From assembly GCA_913778275.1 (NCBI GenBank), contig CAJYWN010000016.1, positions 1-43,252 of the forward strand: a stretch of DNA of 43,252 nucleotides, written 5' to 3'. This DNA is from an uncultured Chryseobacterium sp. GTDB taxonomy: Bacteria; Bacteroidota; Bacteroidia; Flavobacteriales; Weeksellaceae. The notes beneath the pieces were generated by a model. That model made no database searches. It was not told the DNA's origin and worked only from the letters and a program-made list of their open reading frames with translations. Positions 25,297 to 32,782 of this stretch are shown one piece after another (position 1 is the first letter of the stretch; each line of letters starts with the position of its first letter). A program made the position numbers and the translations under genes.

Positions 25297-26502
25297 CTAT
25301 GGATTAAGAATTTCGTTAAACAAATGGATAAGTTCCTCATTGGCTTCCTGTCCGCCGTTTTTTGATTTAAAATAATCTCTGAACAAAGACTGGATATCCT
25401 GATTAAGGTTAATATCCCGAAGCTGGTTTTCATTCAGTTCCTGATTTTTAACTTTCGGAATGAGATGTACGATTCCGTTATGGGATTGGTACAGCCGTTT
25501 TCTCTCATCGGCCGTCAGAAATGTTTCACTTTCCAGGGTCAATTCTACAAAGGTATTTTGATTTTCCGTGAGCCACTCCACTGTTTTCTCGATACAGTCA
25601 AAGCTTTTTCTTTCAAGGCATTTACCGTTTTTAACCGGAATTCTTTCAAATTGAACCGTTTTGCCCGGCTCAGCTTCAACAATAGCGATATACTTGGTCT
25701 GTCCTGCTTCACTGAAGCTGTAGCAAAGCGGCGAAGACGAATATACCACCGGTTTTTCTTCCGTTCCGATATTCTGAAAACGGTGCAGATGCCCAAGCGC
25801 AGTATATTGAATCTGTGAAGGAATGATGTCTGAAAATATAAGATCTGCATTTCCTATCTTGAGAGGTTTTTCGCCTTCAGGTTCGTCAAGAAGAGGGGCT
25901 CCTTTTTTGTTCATGTACAAATGGGTCATGAGCAGATTTACTCCTTTTTCATCACAAAATTCATCTGCATTTTTATGCCAGTGCCCTGCAAGAACGTTGT
26001 TCAGCTCTGCTTCCTTATCTTCACCGAAATACTGTTTCAGCCTGATTTCGTTAGCATAAGGCGTATGGAGAATTCTTACGGGAAAATCATGGTTTTTTAG
26101 GGTAAGTTCAATAAATCCTTCGGCTGATTTTGAAATGTTAAAATCTTCCAGTTCAAAAGGAGTGATGGTGGCTTTGGGATGACCGATAAGAATAATTCCG
26201 CATTCACGGGCCAAAGGATCGGGTGCATCGATAAGGTTGGGAGAATCGTGATTCCCCGAAATGGCAATAACGGGCCGTTTCCCGTTTAGCGACAATCTTT
26301 TTAAAGTTTTATAAAATAACTGAACGGCTTCAACACCGGGATTGAAGTTGTCAAACAAATCTCCGGCAATCAGAATTAAATCGACTTTTTGTTCATCGGC
26401 AATCTGTATAAGCTCTTCCATTACCAAAACCTGCTCTTCCAGCCTTGAAAAGCGGTCGAGACGTTTACCCAAATGCCAGTCGGCAGTATGCAGAATTTTC
26501 AT
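25297..26502 (-). CDS. sbcD: SbcD, nuclease subunit of SbcCD
   Basis: 401 residues of the Mre11/SbcD metallophosphoesterase family. All phosphoesterase motifs are visible: DWHLGK (residues 8-13), GDLFDN (about 47-52), GNHDS (about 81-85), GHWH (about 172-175) and GHLH (about 237-240). These bind two Mn ions for exo- and endonuclease cleavage. The C-terminal part provides the SbcC contact. First gene of the sbcD-sbcC operon. The -7-like box is only 4 nt before the ATG. Confidence 0.96.
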   Translation of the reverse strand: MKILHTADWHLGKRLDRFSRLEEQVLVMEELIQIADEQKVDLILIAGDLFDNFNPGVEAVQLFYKTLKRLSLNGKRPVIAISGNHDSPNLIDAPDPLARECGIILIGHPKATITPFELEDFNISKSAEGFIELTLKNHDFPVRILHTPYANEIRLKQYFGEDKEAELNNVLAGHWHKNADEFCDEKGVNLLMTHLYMNKKGAPLLDEPEGEKPLKIGNADLIFSDIIPSQIQYTALGHLHRFQNIGTEEKPVVYSSSPLCYSFSEAGQTKYIAIVEAEPGKTVQFERIPVKNGKCLERKSFDCIEKTVEWLTENQNTFVELTLESETFLTADERKRLYQSHNGIVHLIPKVKNQELNENQLRDINLNQDIQSLFRDYFKSKNGGQEANEELIHLFNEILNP

Positions 26503-26506
26503 ATTG

Positions 26507-26514
26507 TAAATGTA
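26507..26514 (-). promoter_or_regulatory. -7-like box TACATTTA of sbcD
   Basis: On the minus strand, exactly 4 nt before the sbcD ATG; last base differs from TAnnTTTG. Confidence 0.4.
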
Positions 26515-26563
26515 AAGAAGATAAATGAAAAGTAAGAATTGTGGTATGCAACATTATTATTAC

Positions 26564-26571
26564 TATTTTTG
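26564..26571 (+). promoter_or_regulatory. -7 box TATTTTTG of the 26587 gene
   Basis: Perfect TAnnTTTG, 15 nt before the ATG at 26587. Its position rules out the upstream in-frame ATG at 26539 as the start. Confidence 0.6.
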
Positions 26572-26586
26572 TCAAAACTAACTACC

Positions 26587-27441
26587 ATGAAACAATTACT
26601 GACAGTATTTGCTGTTTTGCTCACCCTTTTGGTGAAATCCCAAAATACTGAAAAACTCTCCAAAGAAATCAAAGAAGAAGGTATTGCCTTGTATCATAGT
26701 GAGATGGCAAGTTGGAACGGTACGGATATCTTTATTGAAAATTACAAAAACCGCGAGAATATAGGCGGCTATTTTTCCTATCTGGATGAAGGAGTGCCCA
26801 AGTGTATTTTTTTCTCTAAAAGCCAGAAAGTGATCGGTACTATTTCATTTCCGGCCAATTATAATCCGAAAGATGCAAAGCTCGATCTTAGCGAGAGAGA
26901 TTTTACGCCTCAGGAAACGGAATATTTTACAATACGCCAGAATGCCTTAAAAAGAATACATAACGATACGATTTTCAAAGTTTATAAAGATACCAACCTC
27001 AATATCGTTCCGCTGATCAGAAATAAAGTTAAGAAAGTGTATGTTTTGACGGGAACTTCTGCCGCGAATATTGTTGTATTCGGCAATGATTACCTGATTA
27101 CCTTCGATCGTAATGATGAGGTAAGGAATGTTGAGAAACTTCACAACAGCATGATTGTCCAAAAAATAAATGATGAGAAAACCGGACACACGATAAGCGG
27201 CATGCACAGCCACGTTATTGAAAACTGGCAGACGATCACGCCAACCGATATCTGTACGCTGATGCTGTATCAGAAATTTACAGGATGGGAAAGTTACACC
27301 ACGATTTCTAAAAAATTTGTCAGCATCTGGAATCCGAACAATAACCTGATGATCATGAACACCGAAAATTTTAAAGGCATGGCAGAAAACATCCTTAAAG
27401 ATAAAAAGCAAAAATCTGAAGCACAGAAAGAAGATAAGTAA
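26587..27441 (+). CDS. Secreted protein of unknown function
   Basis: 284 residues from the ATG at 26587, chosen because a promoter box lies just upstream and the frame then begins with a proper signal peptide (MKQLLTVFAVLLTLLVKSQ). The mature protein is rich in Lys, Asp and aromatic residues, ends in a charged KDKKQKSEAQKEDK tail, and has no transmembrane helix. I recognise no family; short beta-strand-like stretches dominate the middle. It may be periplasmic. The gene is divergent from sbcD, with about 85 bp between the start codons. Confidence 0.7.
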   Translation: MKQLLTVFAVLLTLLVKSQNTEKLSKEIKEEGIALYHSEMASWNGTDIFIENYKNRENIGGYFSYLDEGVPKCIFFSKSQKVIGTISFPANYNPKDAKLDLSERDFTPQETEYFTIRQNALKRIHNDTIFKVYKDTNLNIVPLIRNKVKKVYVLTGTSAANIVVFGNDYLITFDRNDEVRNVEKLHNSMIVQKINDEKTGHTISGMHSHVIENWQTITPTDICTLMLYQKFTGWESYTTISKKFVSIWNPNNNLMIMNTENFKGMAENILKDKKQKSEAQKEDK

Positions 27442-27508
27442 AAGCGGGATTAGATCAGGGCTGCATTGTTCATTCAAAAAAGATTGCAATCCGATAGCAA
27501 TTTATTTC

Positions 27509-27516
27509 TACTTTTA
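27509..27516 (+). promoter_or_regulatory. -7-like box TACTTTTA of the VF530 gene
   Basis: Exactly 4 nt before the ATG at 27521; last base differs from TAnnTTTG. Confidence 0.4.
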
Positions 27517-27520
27517 CAGT

Positions 27521-27772
27521 ATGGAACAGCAATCTAAAGATCCTCTTCACGGAAAAAGACTTGATGCCATTCTTGAAGAACTGGTAGAATATTACGACGG
27601 TTTTAAAAGGCTTGGCGAGCAGATCAGCATCAAATGTTTTACGGATAATCCAAGCATCAGCTCATCCCTGAAGTTTCTGAGAAAAACACCATGGGCAAGG
27701 ACTAAAGTAGAAAGTCTCTATCTCTTTGTACTGCGGGAGAAAAAAAGAAAAGAATCAAGAGGGCAGAAGTAG
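27521..27772 (+). CDS. VF530 family protein
   Basis: 83 residues, matching the family's usual small size. Recognisable parts: DPLHGKRLDAILEELVEYY (about 7-25), IKCFTDNPSISSSLKFLRKTPWAR (about 40-63; split as IKCFTDNPS and SSLKFLRKTPWAR) and VESLYL. VF530 proteins are compact helical domains described as DNA-binding, but with unclear function. The basic C-terminal tail (REKKRKESRGQK) would suit nucleic-acid contact. Confidence 0.8.
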   Translation: MEQQSKDPLHGKRLDAILEELVEYYDGFKRLGEQISIKCFTDNPSISSSLKFLRKTPWARTKVESLYLFVLREKKRKESRGQK

Positions 27773-27827
27773 AATGCGGTGGATGTTTGTTTGCCCGTTA
27801 TTCTTCGCCCGATGAATCCAAAAACAG

Positions 27828-27835
27828 TATATTTG
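27828..27835 (+). promoter_or_regulatory. -7 box TATATTTG of the SlyD-like gene
   Basis: Perfect TAnnTTTG, 39 nt before the ATG at 27875. Confidence 0.6.
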
Positions 27836-27874
27836 TAACGTTAATCGTGAAGATTCACGAAAAAAAGAAAAAAT

Positions 27875-28375
27875 ATGACAATCGAAAACAATCATGTTGT
27901 AGCTGTAAGTTACATCCTTCACACCATCGAAGAAGACGGGAGTAAAACTCTTGTAGAAGAGACCACAGCAGAAAATCCACTAACGTTCTTGTACGGTGTT
28001 GGAATGATGATTCCAAAATTTGAGCAGAATATTTTGGGATTACAGGCTGGAGATAAAGCATCATTTGTAATTCAGCCGGAAGAAGCTTACGGTGAAAGAC
28101 AGCCGGATGCTATTGCACAATTGCCGATCGATATGTTCCAGGAGTCCGGAATTCCGCCGGTTGGAGCAATTTTACCGTTATCCGATAACCAGGGAAACAA
28201 TTTCCAGGCGTTTGTGGTAGAAGTAACACCCGAAGCGGTGATAGCGGATCTTAACCATCCGATGGCCGGAAAAGTTTTGGATTTTCAGGTAGAAGTGTTA
28301 AATACACGTCCTGCTACTCAGGAAGAGCTTGCCCACGGTCATGCTCACGGTGTAGACGGAAACGAAGCTCACTAA
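27875..28375 (+). CDS. FKBP-type peptidyl-prolyl isomerase, SlyD-like
   Basis: 166 residues. The FKBP domain is split by an insert-in-flap chaperone domain, as in SlyD: FLYGVGMMIPKFEQNILGLQAGDK (about 49-72, in parts), EEAYGERQPDAIAQLP (about 70-90) and the returning strand NHPMAGKVLDFQVEVL (about 128-143). It speeds proline isomerisation and assists folding. The tail is His-rich (HGHAHGVDGNEAH), like the metal-binding tail of E. coli SlyD but shorter, so nickel handling is possible though unproven. Confidence 0.9.
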   Translation: MTIENNHVVAVSYILHTIEEDGSKTLVEETTAENPLTFLYGVGMMIPKFEQNILGLQAGDKASFVIQPEEAYGERQPDAIAQLPIDMFQESGIPPVGAILPLSDNQGNNFQAFVVEVTPEAVIADLNHPMAGKVLDFQVEVLNTRPATQEELAHGHAHGVDGNEAH

Positions 28376-28380
28376 AATAT

Positions 28381-28409
28381 AAAATGTCCGATTTTTTTCG
28401 GACATTTTT
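28381..28409. terminator. Terminator between the SlyD-like and YchJ genes
   Basis: Stem AAAATGTCCGA / TCGGACATTTT with a T6 loop; A and T runs allow use from both sides. Confidence 0.85.
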
Positions 28410-28453
28410 ATTTATATGAGGCATTAAATTTACATAGTCAGGTTCAAACTTTT

Positions 28454-28831
28454 CTAATCTATGAATTCACCGCTTACATAATACCAACGGTTCTCAATCA
28501 TCTTAAAAGTTGATAATTCGTGATGAATCTGCGGTTTGTTATTTTCATCAGTATAGAAAGCTTTAAATTCTACCTTACTTGAAGAAGGCTTATCTACAAT
28601 TTCCAGCTTTGTCCAGGTATTACGATCTCCCCATTCCAGTAAATCTTTTTTACTATGATATTTTCTTTTGCTGGGAAGCGTTGTTTCCATTAAATACTCA
28701 CCATTCGGAATCGCAAATGCGGAAAAACGAGACCGCATTAATACTTCTGCCGTTGGAGCAAATTTTTCTTTTGTATGATACGGCTTACAGCATTCTTCGT
28801 AGGTTTTTCCGGAACAACAGGGACAATTCAT
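28454..28831 (-). CDS. YchJ family protein (SEC-C zinc motif)
   Basis: 125 residues. The N-terminal SEC-C motif C-P-C-x-S-G-K-x-Y-x-x-C-C (residues 3-15) would bind zinc. The YchJ central part follows: PTAEVLMRSRFSAFAIPNGEYLMETT (about 26-51, in parts), WTKLEIV and the closing WYYVSGEF. YchJ proteins have an NTF2-like domain of unknown function; the SEC-C motif resembles the SecA tail that contacts SecB and ribosomes. A TAATTTTG box lies 20 nt before the start. Confidence 0.9.
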   Translation of the reverse strand: MNCPCCSGKTYEECCKPYHTKEKFAPTAEVLMRSRFSAFAIPNGEYLMETTLPSKRKYHSKKDLLEWGDRNTWTKLEIVDKPSSSKVEFKAFYTDENNKPQIHHELSTFKMIENRWYYVSGEFID

Positions 28832-28851
28832 TTTCTTAATTTATTTGGACA

Positions 28852-28859
28852 CAAAATTA
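28852..28859 (-). promoter_or_regulatory. -7 box TAATTTTG of the YchJ gene
   Basis: Perfect TAnnTTTG on the minus strand, 20 nt before the ATG at 28831. Confidence 0.55.
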
Positions 28860-28904
28860 CACGAATATTTTAACAAATTACACAAAGTCAATATCAATAG
28901 AGTC

Positions 28905-28916
28905 GGGCTTAAGCCC
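28905..28916. repeat. 12-bp palindrome GGGCTTAAGCCC
   Basis: Perfect palindrome in the 258-bp gap between the YchJ and Dcp genes, with a related GGTTTAGCCC at about 28939-28950. It may be the remains of a dispersed element; nothing else is seen in this gap except the terminator at 29055. Confidence 0.35.
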
Positions 28917-29054
28917 TGCAAAAAGATAAACAGTTCTAAGGTTTAGCCCAAACTTATATAGCTTTCACAATTAAAAATCTTTTAATTTGAGCAATCAGCA
29001 AGAGAAAAAGTTATTGATGAATATTTTTGCCGTTAGTCGTTAGTGTCTATAAAC

Positions 29055-29082
29055 AAAAAAGCATCCAAAAAATGAATGCTTT
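29055..29082 (-). terminator. Terminator of the Dcp-like peptidase gene
   Basis: Stem AAAGCAT / ATGCTTT followed on the minus strand by a T run, 8 nt past the stop codon. Confidence 0.7.
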
Positions 29083-29089
29083 CAAATAT

Positions 29090-31231
29090 TTATTTAATAA
29101 ATCCTCTGCTTCTTAATAAAGGTTTAATATCCGGATCATGACCCGTAAAATCTCTGAATGCCTGATTCAGGTCCACAGAATTTCCTACCGAAAGAATATA
29201 CTTTCTGAAACGGTCGCCATTTTCCCGGGTAAGTCCGCCGTTACTTTTAATCCATTCCCAAGCGTCATTATCCAGTGTCTCAGACCAAAGGTAAGCGTAA
29301 TATCCTGCAGAATAACCGCCGCCCCAGATGTGTGCAAAATATGGAGTGTGGTATCTGGGAAGAACTGTTGATAAAGTAAATCCGTGCTTCGCCAATGATT
29401 GTTTTTCAAAATCTAAAACAGGAATTAACTGGCTTTCGCTGGTTACCGTATGCCAATCCATATCCAGTTCGGCAGCAGACACCAGTTCCGTAGTCATATA
29501 ACCCTGGTTAAAGGTTGCCGCCTTCTTAATTTTATCTACCAAAGCCTGCGGAATCGGCTGTTTTGTTGAATAGTGAATCGCATAATTTTTCAGAACTACC
29601 GGATCCAGTGCCCAGTGTTCGTTGATCTGTGAAGGAAATTCCACAAAATCTCTCGGTACATTGGTTCCTGAAAGAGAAGGATATTTCTGGCTGGCAAACA
29701 TTCCGTGGATGGAATGTCCGAATTCATGGAAAATCGTTGAAACATCATCAAAGCTGATTAATGAAGGTTTTCCCGGAGCGGGCTTCTGGTAATTATAACA
29801 ATTTACAATAACAGGTTTTGTGCCCAATAAATAAGACTGTTCAACGAAGTTGCTCATCCAGGCTCCTCCGTTTTTAGAATCTCTTGTATAGAAATCAAGA
29901 TAGTAAATCGCAATAGATTTACCGTCATGATCAAAAACCTCATAGGTTACTACATCCGGATGATAAACCGGAAGATCTGTTCTCTTTTTAAAAGTCAGTC
30001 CGTAAAATTTTTCGGCAGCGAAGAAAACGCCTTTTTCCAGAACCGTTGTAATCTCAAAATAAGGCTTGATTTCACTTTCATCCAGATCAAATTTTGCTTT
30101 TCGCACCTGCTCGGCATAGAAGTTCCAGTCCCATGGTTCAAGCTGAAATCCGCCGTTTTGCTGATTGATCAGATCCTGAATATCTTTTGCTTCACGTTTT
30201 GCAGTTTCTACGGCAGGTATTGCAATCTGGTTCATCAATTTGGTGGCAGCTTCGGGTGTTTTGGCCATCTGATCCTGAAGTTTCCATTCTGCGAAGCTTT
30301 TTTTACCTAAAATCTGTGCTTTTTTCAGTCTTAGTTTTGCTAATTTTTCAATAGTTTCTCTCGTATCATTGCCATCACCTTTTTCTGCTCTCGTCCAGGA
30401 TGCTTTAAACAGTTTTTCTCTTGTGGCTCTGTTCTTAAGATTTTGGAGAAGAGGCTGCTGAGTGGTATTCTGTAGCGCCAAAAGATATTGCCCTTCCTTT
30501 CCTGCATTTTTAGCATCGGTAGCGGCAGCTGCAATTTCATCAGTGGAAAGTCCGTCAAGTTCCTTTGCATCTGTAAAGAAAACCCCTCCCTGCTTTCTTG
30601 CTTCCAATAATTTGTTGGAATACTGGGTAGATAAAGAAGCCAGTTCCTGATTGATTTGCTTTAATTTTTCTTTATCCGCTGCGGAAAGATTGGCTCCGGC
30701 AATTTCAAAGTTTTGCTTGTAATATTGTAATAATCTTTTGCTTTCAGAGTCCAGGCCATTTTCAGAAATAGATTTGATTCTTTTATAAAGATTTTCATTG
30801 AGATACATTTTATCGGAATGTGCCGCGAAAATGGGAGCATATTCTTCATCCAGAGCCTGCAACGTAGGATTGGTGTTGGCACTGGTAAGATTGGAGAAAA
30901 CAATCATAGCTCTTTTCAGCACCTCACCGCTTTTTTCCAGGGCAACCAGTGTATTTTCAAACGTTGGAGTTTCCGGATTATTGGCGATTTTTAAAATTTC
31001 AGCATCATGTTGTTTTAATCCGAAATCAAACGCCGGCTTAAAATGTTCATCTTTAATTTTGTCAAATTCCGGTGCCTCATACTGAAGTTTGCTTTTCTTC
31101 ATAAAAGGATTCGATGACAGGGAAGCATCCGGTGCTGGAACTTCCGTTTGGGTTTCAGTGCTTTTCATTGTAGTACAGGATTGATTAAATGCTAACGCAG
31201 AAATTAATAATACTGATGAAATCTTCTTCAT
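29090..31231 (-). CDS. dcp: M3 family peptidyl-dipeptidase (Dcp-like), lipoprotein
   Basis: 713 residues. The zinc site HEFGH is at 502-506 (FHEFGHSIHGMF), with the distal Glu expected in the following helix (FVEFPSQINEHW). Length and sequence fit Dcp/oligopeptidase A peptidases, which remove C-terminal dipeptides. Unlike cytoplasmic E. coli Dcp, it has a lipoprotein signal ending NQSC (Cys19) and a flexible Thr/Glu-rich linker, so it should be anchored in the periplasm. The residues after Cys (TTMKS) lack a surface-export signal. A TATCTTTA box lies 21 nt upstream. Confidence 0.93.
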   Translation of the reverse strand: MKKISSVLLISALAFNQSCTTMKSTETQTEVPAPDASLSSNPFMKKSKLQYEAPEFDKIKDEHFKPAFDFGLKQHDAEILKIANNPETPTFENTLVALEKSGEVLKRAMIVFSNLTSANTNPTLQALDEEYAPIFAAHSDKMYLNENLYKRIKSISENGLDSESKRLLQYYKQNFEIAGANLSAADKEKLKQINQELASLSTQYSNKLLEARKQGGVFFTDAKELDGLSTDEIAAAATDAKNAGKEGQYLLALQNTTQQPLLQNLKNRATREKLFKASWTRAEKGDGNDTRETIEKLAKLRLKKAQILGKKSFAEWKLQDQMAKTPEAATKLMNQIAIPAVETAKREAKDIQDLINQQNGGFQLEPWDWNFYAEQVRKAKFDLDESEIKPYFEITTVLEKGVFFAAEKFYGLTFKKRTDLPVYHPDVVTYEVFDHDGKSIAIYYLDFYTRDSKNGGAWMSNFVEQSYLLGTKPVIVNCYNYQKPAPGKPSLISFDDVSTIFHEFGHSIHGMFASQKYPSLSGTNVPRDFVEFPSQINEHWALDPVVLKNYAIHYSTKQPIPQALVDKIKKAATFNQGYMTTELVSAAELDMDWHTVTSESQLIPVLDFEKQSLAKHGFTLSTVLPRYHTPYFAHIWGGGYSAGYYAYLWSETLDNDAWEWIKSNGGLTRENGDRFRKYILSVGNSVDLNQAFRDFTGHDPDIKPLLRSRGFIK

Positions 31232-31252
31232 AAATGATTTATTAATAATGCC

Positions 31253-31260
31253 TAAAGATA
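31253..31260 (-). promoter_or_regulatory. -7 box TATCTTTA of the Dcp-like gene
   Basis: On the minus strand, 21 nt before the ATG at 31231; last base differs from TAnnTTTG. Confidence 0.5.
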
Positions 31261-31311
31261 TTAAATCTTCCGTTAAAAAGTGCAGAATTTGTATCTTATG
31301 ATTAAAGAATC

Positions 31312-31339
31312 AGCGCTTTTCCGGATTCGGAAAAGCGCT
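31312..31339. terminator. 12-bp perfect hairpin downstream of the SPW gene
   Basis: AGCGCTTTTCCG / CGGAAAAGCGCT with a GATT loop, 31 nt past the SPW-protein stop. Neither side has a long T run, so termination may be weak; it could also be a stabilising 3' hairpin. Confidence 0.55.
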
Positions 31340-31370
31340 TTCGTATTGCATTGAAAAAATTAAAGGAGTT

Positions 31371-31736
31371 CTAAATCTGTTTGGGTGCATGAACGGTTGA
31401 TGTTGCTTTACGGGAAAGCAGTACCGCAACAATTTCAAAGGCTCCCAAAATAAAGTGCGGCAGATAAACGTGGTCGCTGAAACCAAACAGCCACGGCGAT
31501 ACCAGGAGCAGAAGCCCTGCGATAAAGTCAATCGTGAGATGAACCCTGTACGGAATCACTCTTGCCATCGCATATTCGTAATTGGTAAGTAAGCTGTACA
31601 ATAATGTTGAAACCCCGAGAATTACAGGGATTACAGTTGCTGCACTGTCATCAGCAAATCCTAAAAGCCACGGCGCGGCAATAAGCAGTAACCCCATAAG
31701 GTAATCCAAAATGGCGTGTGTTTTTGATGAAATCAT
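31371..31736 (-). CDS. SPW-repeat membrane protein
   Basis: About 121 residues from the ATG at 31736. A longer frame starts at 31775, but its 13 extra residues (MNSTRYTSQKYNI) are polar and unlike the family. Four helices form two SPW repeats: IAAPWLLGFAD and LVSPWLFGFSD. The family is common in small inner-membrane proteins of unknown function. The last residues (ATSTVHAPKQI) are hydrophilic. An inverted repeat lies 43-73 nt upstream. Confidence 0.85.
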   Translation of the reverse strand: MISSKTHAILDYLMGLLLIAAPWLLGFADDSAATVIPVILGVSTLLYSLLTNYEYAMARVIPYRVHLTIDFIAGLLLLVSPWLFGFSDHVYLPHFILGAFEIVAVLLSRKATSTVHAPKQI

Positions 31737-31778
31737 AATATTATATTTTTGTGATGTGTAACGTGTAGAGTTCAATAC

Positions 31779-31809
31779 TTATACCATTGGATGAGAAAAT
31801 GTGGTATAA
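31779..31809. promoter_or_regulatory. Inverted repeat TTATACCA ... TGGTATAA between divergent genes
   Basis: Perfect 8-nt arms (31779-31786 and 31802-31809) separated by 15 nt, in the 230-bp space between the SPW and GIN genes. It could be an operator; no regulator gene is nearby. Confidence 0.3.
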
Positions 31810-31869
31810 ATTATTGATTTTTAGGGTGTTTTAATTTTATACTGATAGAGAAAAAATATTTTAAAAGTA

Positions 31870-31877
31870 TATCTTTA
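31870..31877 (+). promoter_or_regulatory. -7 box TATCTTTA, possible promoter of the GIN gene
   Basis: About 90 nt before the ATG at 31967; last base differs from TAnnTTTG. It would give a long leader. Confidence 0.35.
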
Positions 31878-31966
31878 TGATTACGGTCTTATTAATATGT
31901 CAAACAGATGTAATATTTTTTATAAATTAGGTGTCATTAAATAAGATAATCATAAAATCATTGAAT

Positions 31967-32782
31967 ATGAAATCAACAAAACTATTTATTTTTTCAGCAT
32001 TCGTACTATTGGCATCCTGTGACGGCAGAAGAGAAAAGAAGCAGGACGCCGAGGGCGACTGGGTAGACAAAGTGGTAAATACCGATCATGGGCCTGTAAG
32101 GGAAAAGCAGGTAACAGGTGACTTTGACGAAATTGAAGTCTCCCAGGCCATAAAAGCTGAAATTATAAAGTCCGATGTGGAAAAAGTAATTCTTTCTGCT
32201 CCGGAAAATATTATTGATGAGATTTTGGTGGATATCAGCGGTGGCAAGCTTCATATTCATTATAAAAAAGGCATCAGGGTAATGAACAGTCATAACGTAA
32301 CTGCAAAGATTTATGCGAAAGATTTCTCTCAGATCAATGCCAATTCTGCTGCAGGAATCACGGTAAAAGATAAGTTTGTTCAGGATAAAACCGATATTGA
32401 GGTTTCAAGCTCAGCATCCGTGAACGGGGATCTTGAGGCTAATGATTTTGAAATCTCGGTAGGAAGCGCAAGTAATTTTACCGGAAAAATATGGGCGGTG
32501 AATCTTGATATCGACGCCTCATCAGGAGCAAGCATGGACCTTTCAGGAAAAGCAAAAAAAGCGGAAATTTCATCATCATCAGGAAGCAGTGTTTCTGCTA
32601 AAAATCTTGTTGCCGAAAATTTAAAAGCAGATGCATCGAGCGGAGCAAGTATTGACATCAGTGCTTCATCATCCATTTATGCAGAAGCTTCTTCGGGAGG
32701 AAGCGTAGATGTTTACAAAAAAGGAAACATCACTTCTGTAACGAAGGAAGAAAGCAGCGGGGGAAGTGTAAGTATTCATTAA
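31967..32782 (+). CDS. Head-GIN domain lipoprotein (DUF2807)
   Basis: 271 residues from the ATG at 31967, which gives a lipoprotein signal (VLLASC, Cys near 18); the frame's earlier start lacks one. After a short charged linker, the GIN domain begins at QVTGDFDEIEVSQAIKAEI (about 47-65, in parts). The C-terminal half is a repetitive beta-helix rich in Ser, Ala and Gly (ASSGASMDLSG, SSSSGSSVSA, ASSGASIDIS, ASSGGSVDVY), like the 'auto-transporter adhesin head' of the family. The function is unknown; envelope location is inferred. Its stop overlaps the stop of the convergent antiporter gene. Confidence 0.85.
   Translation: MKSTKLFIFSAFVLLASCDGRREKKQDAEGDWVDKVVNTDHGPVREKQVTGDFDEIEVSQAIKAEIIKSDVEKVILSAPENIIDEILVDISGGKLHIHYKKGIRVMNSHNVTAKIYAKDFSQINANSAAGITVKDKFVQDKTDIEVSSSASVNGDLEANDFEISVGSASNFTGKIWAVNLDIDASSGASMDLSGKAKKAEISSSSGSSVSAKNLVAENLKADASSGASIDISASSSIYAEASSGGSVDVYKKGNITSVTKEESSGGSVSIH

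Noticed and set aside
26539..26586. Start 48 bases upstream for the secreted protein
   Set aside because: That start precedes the promoter box at 26564-26571.
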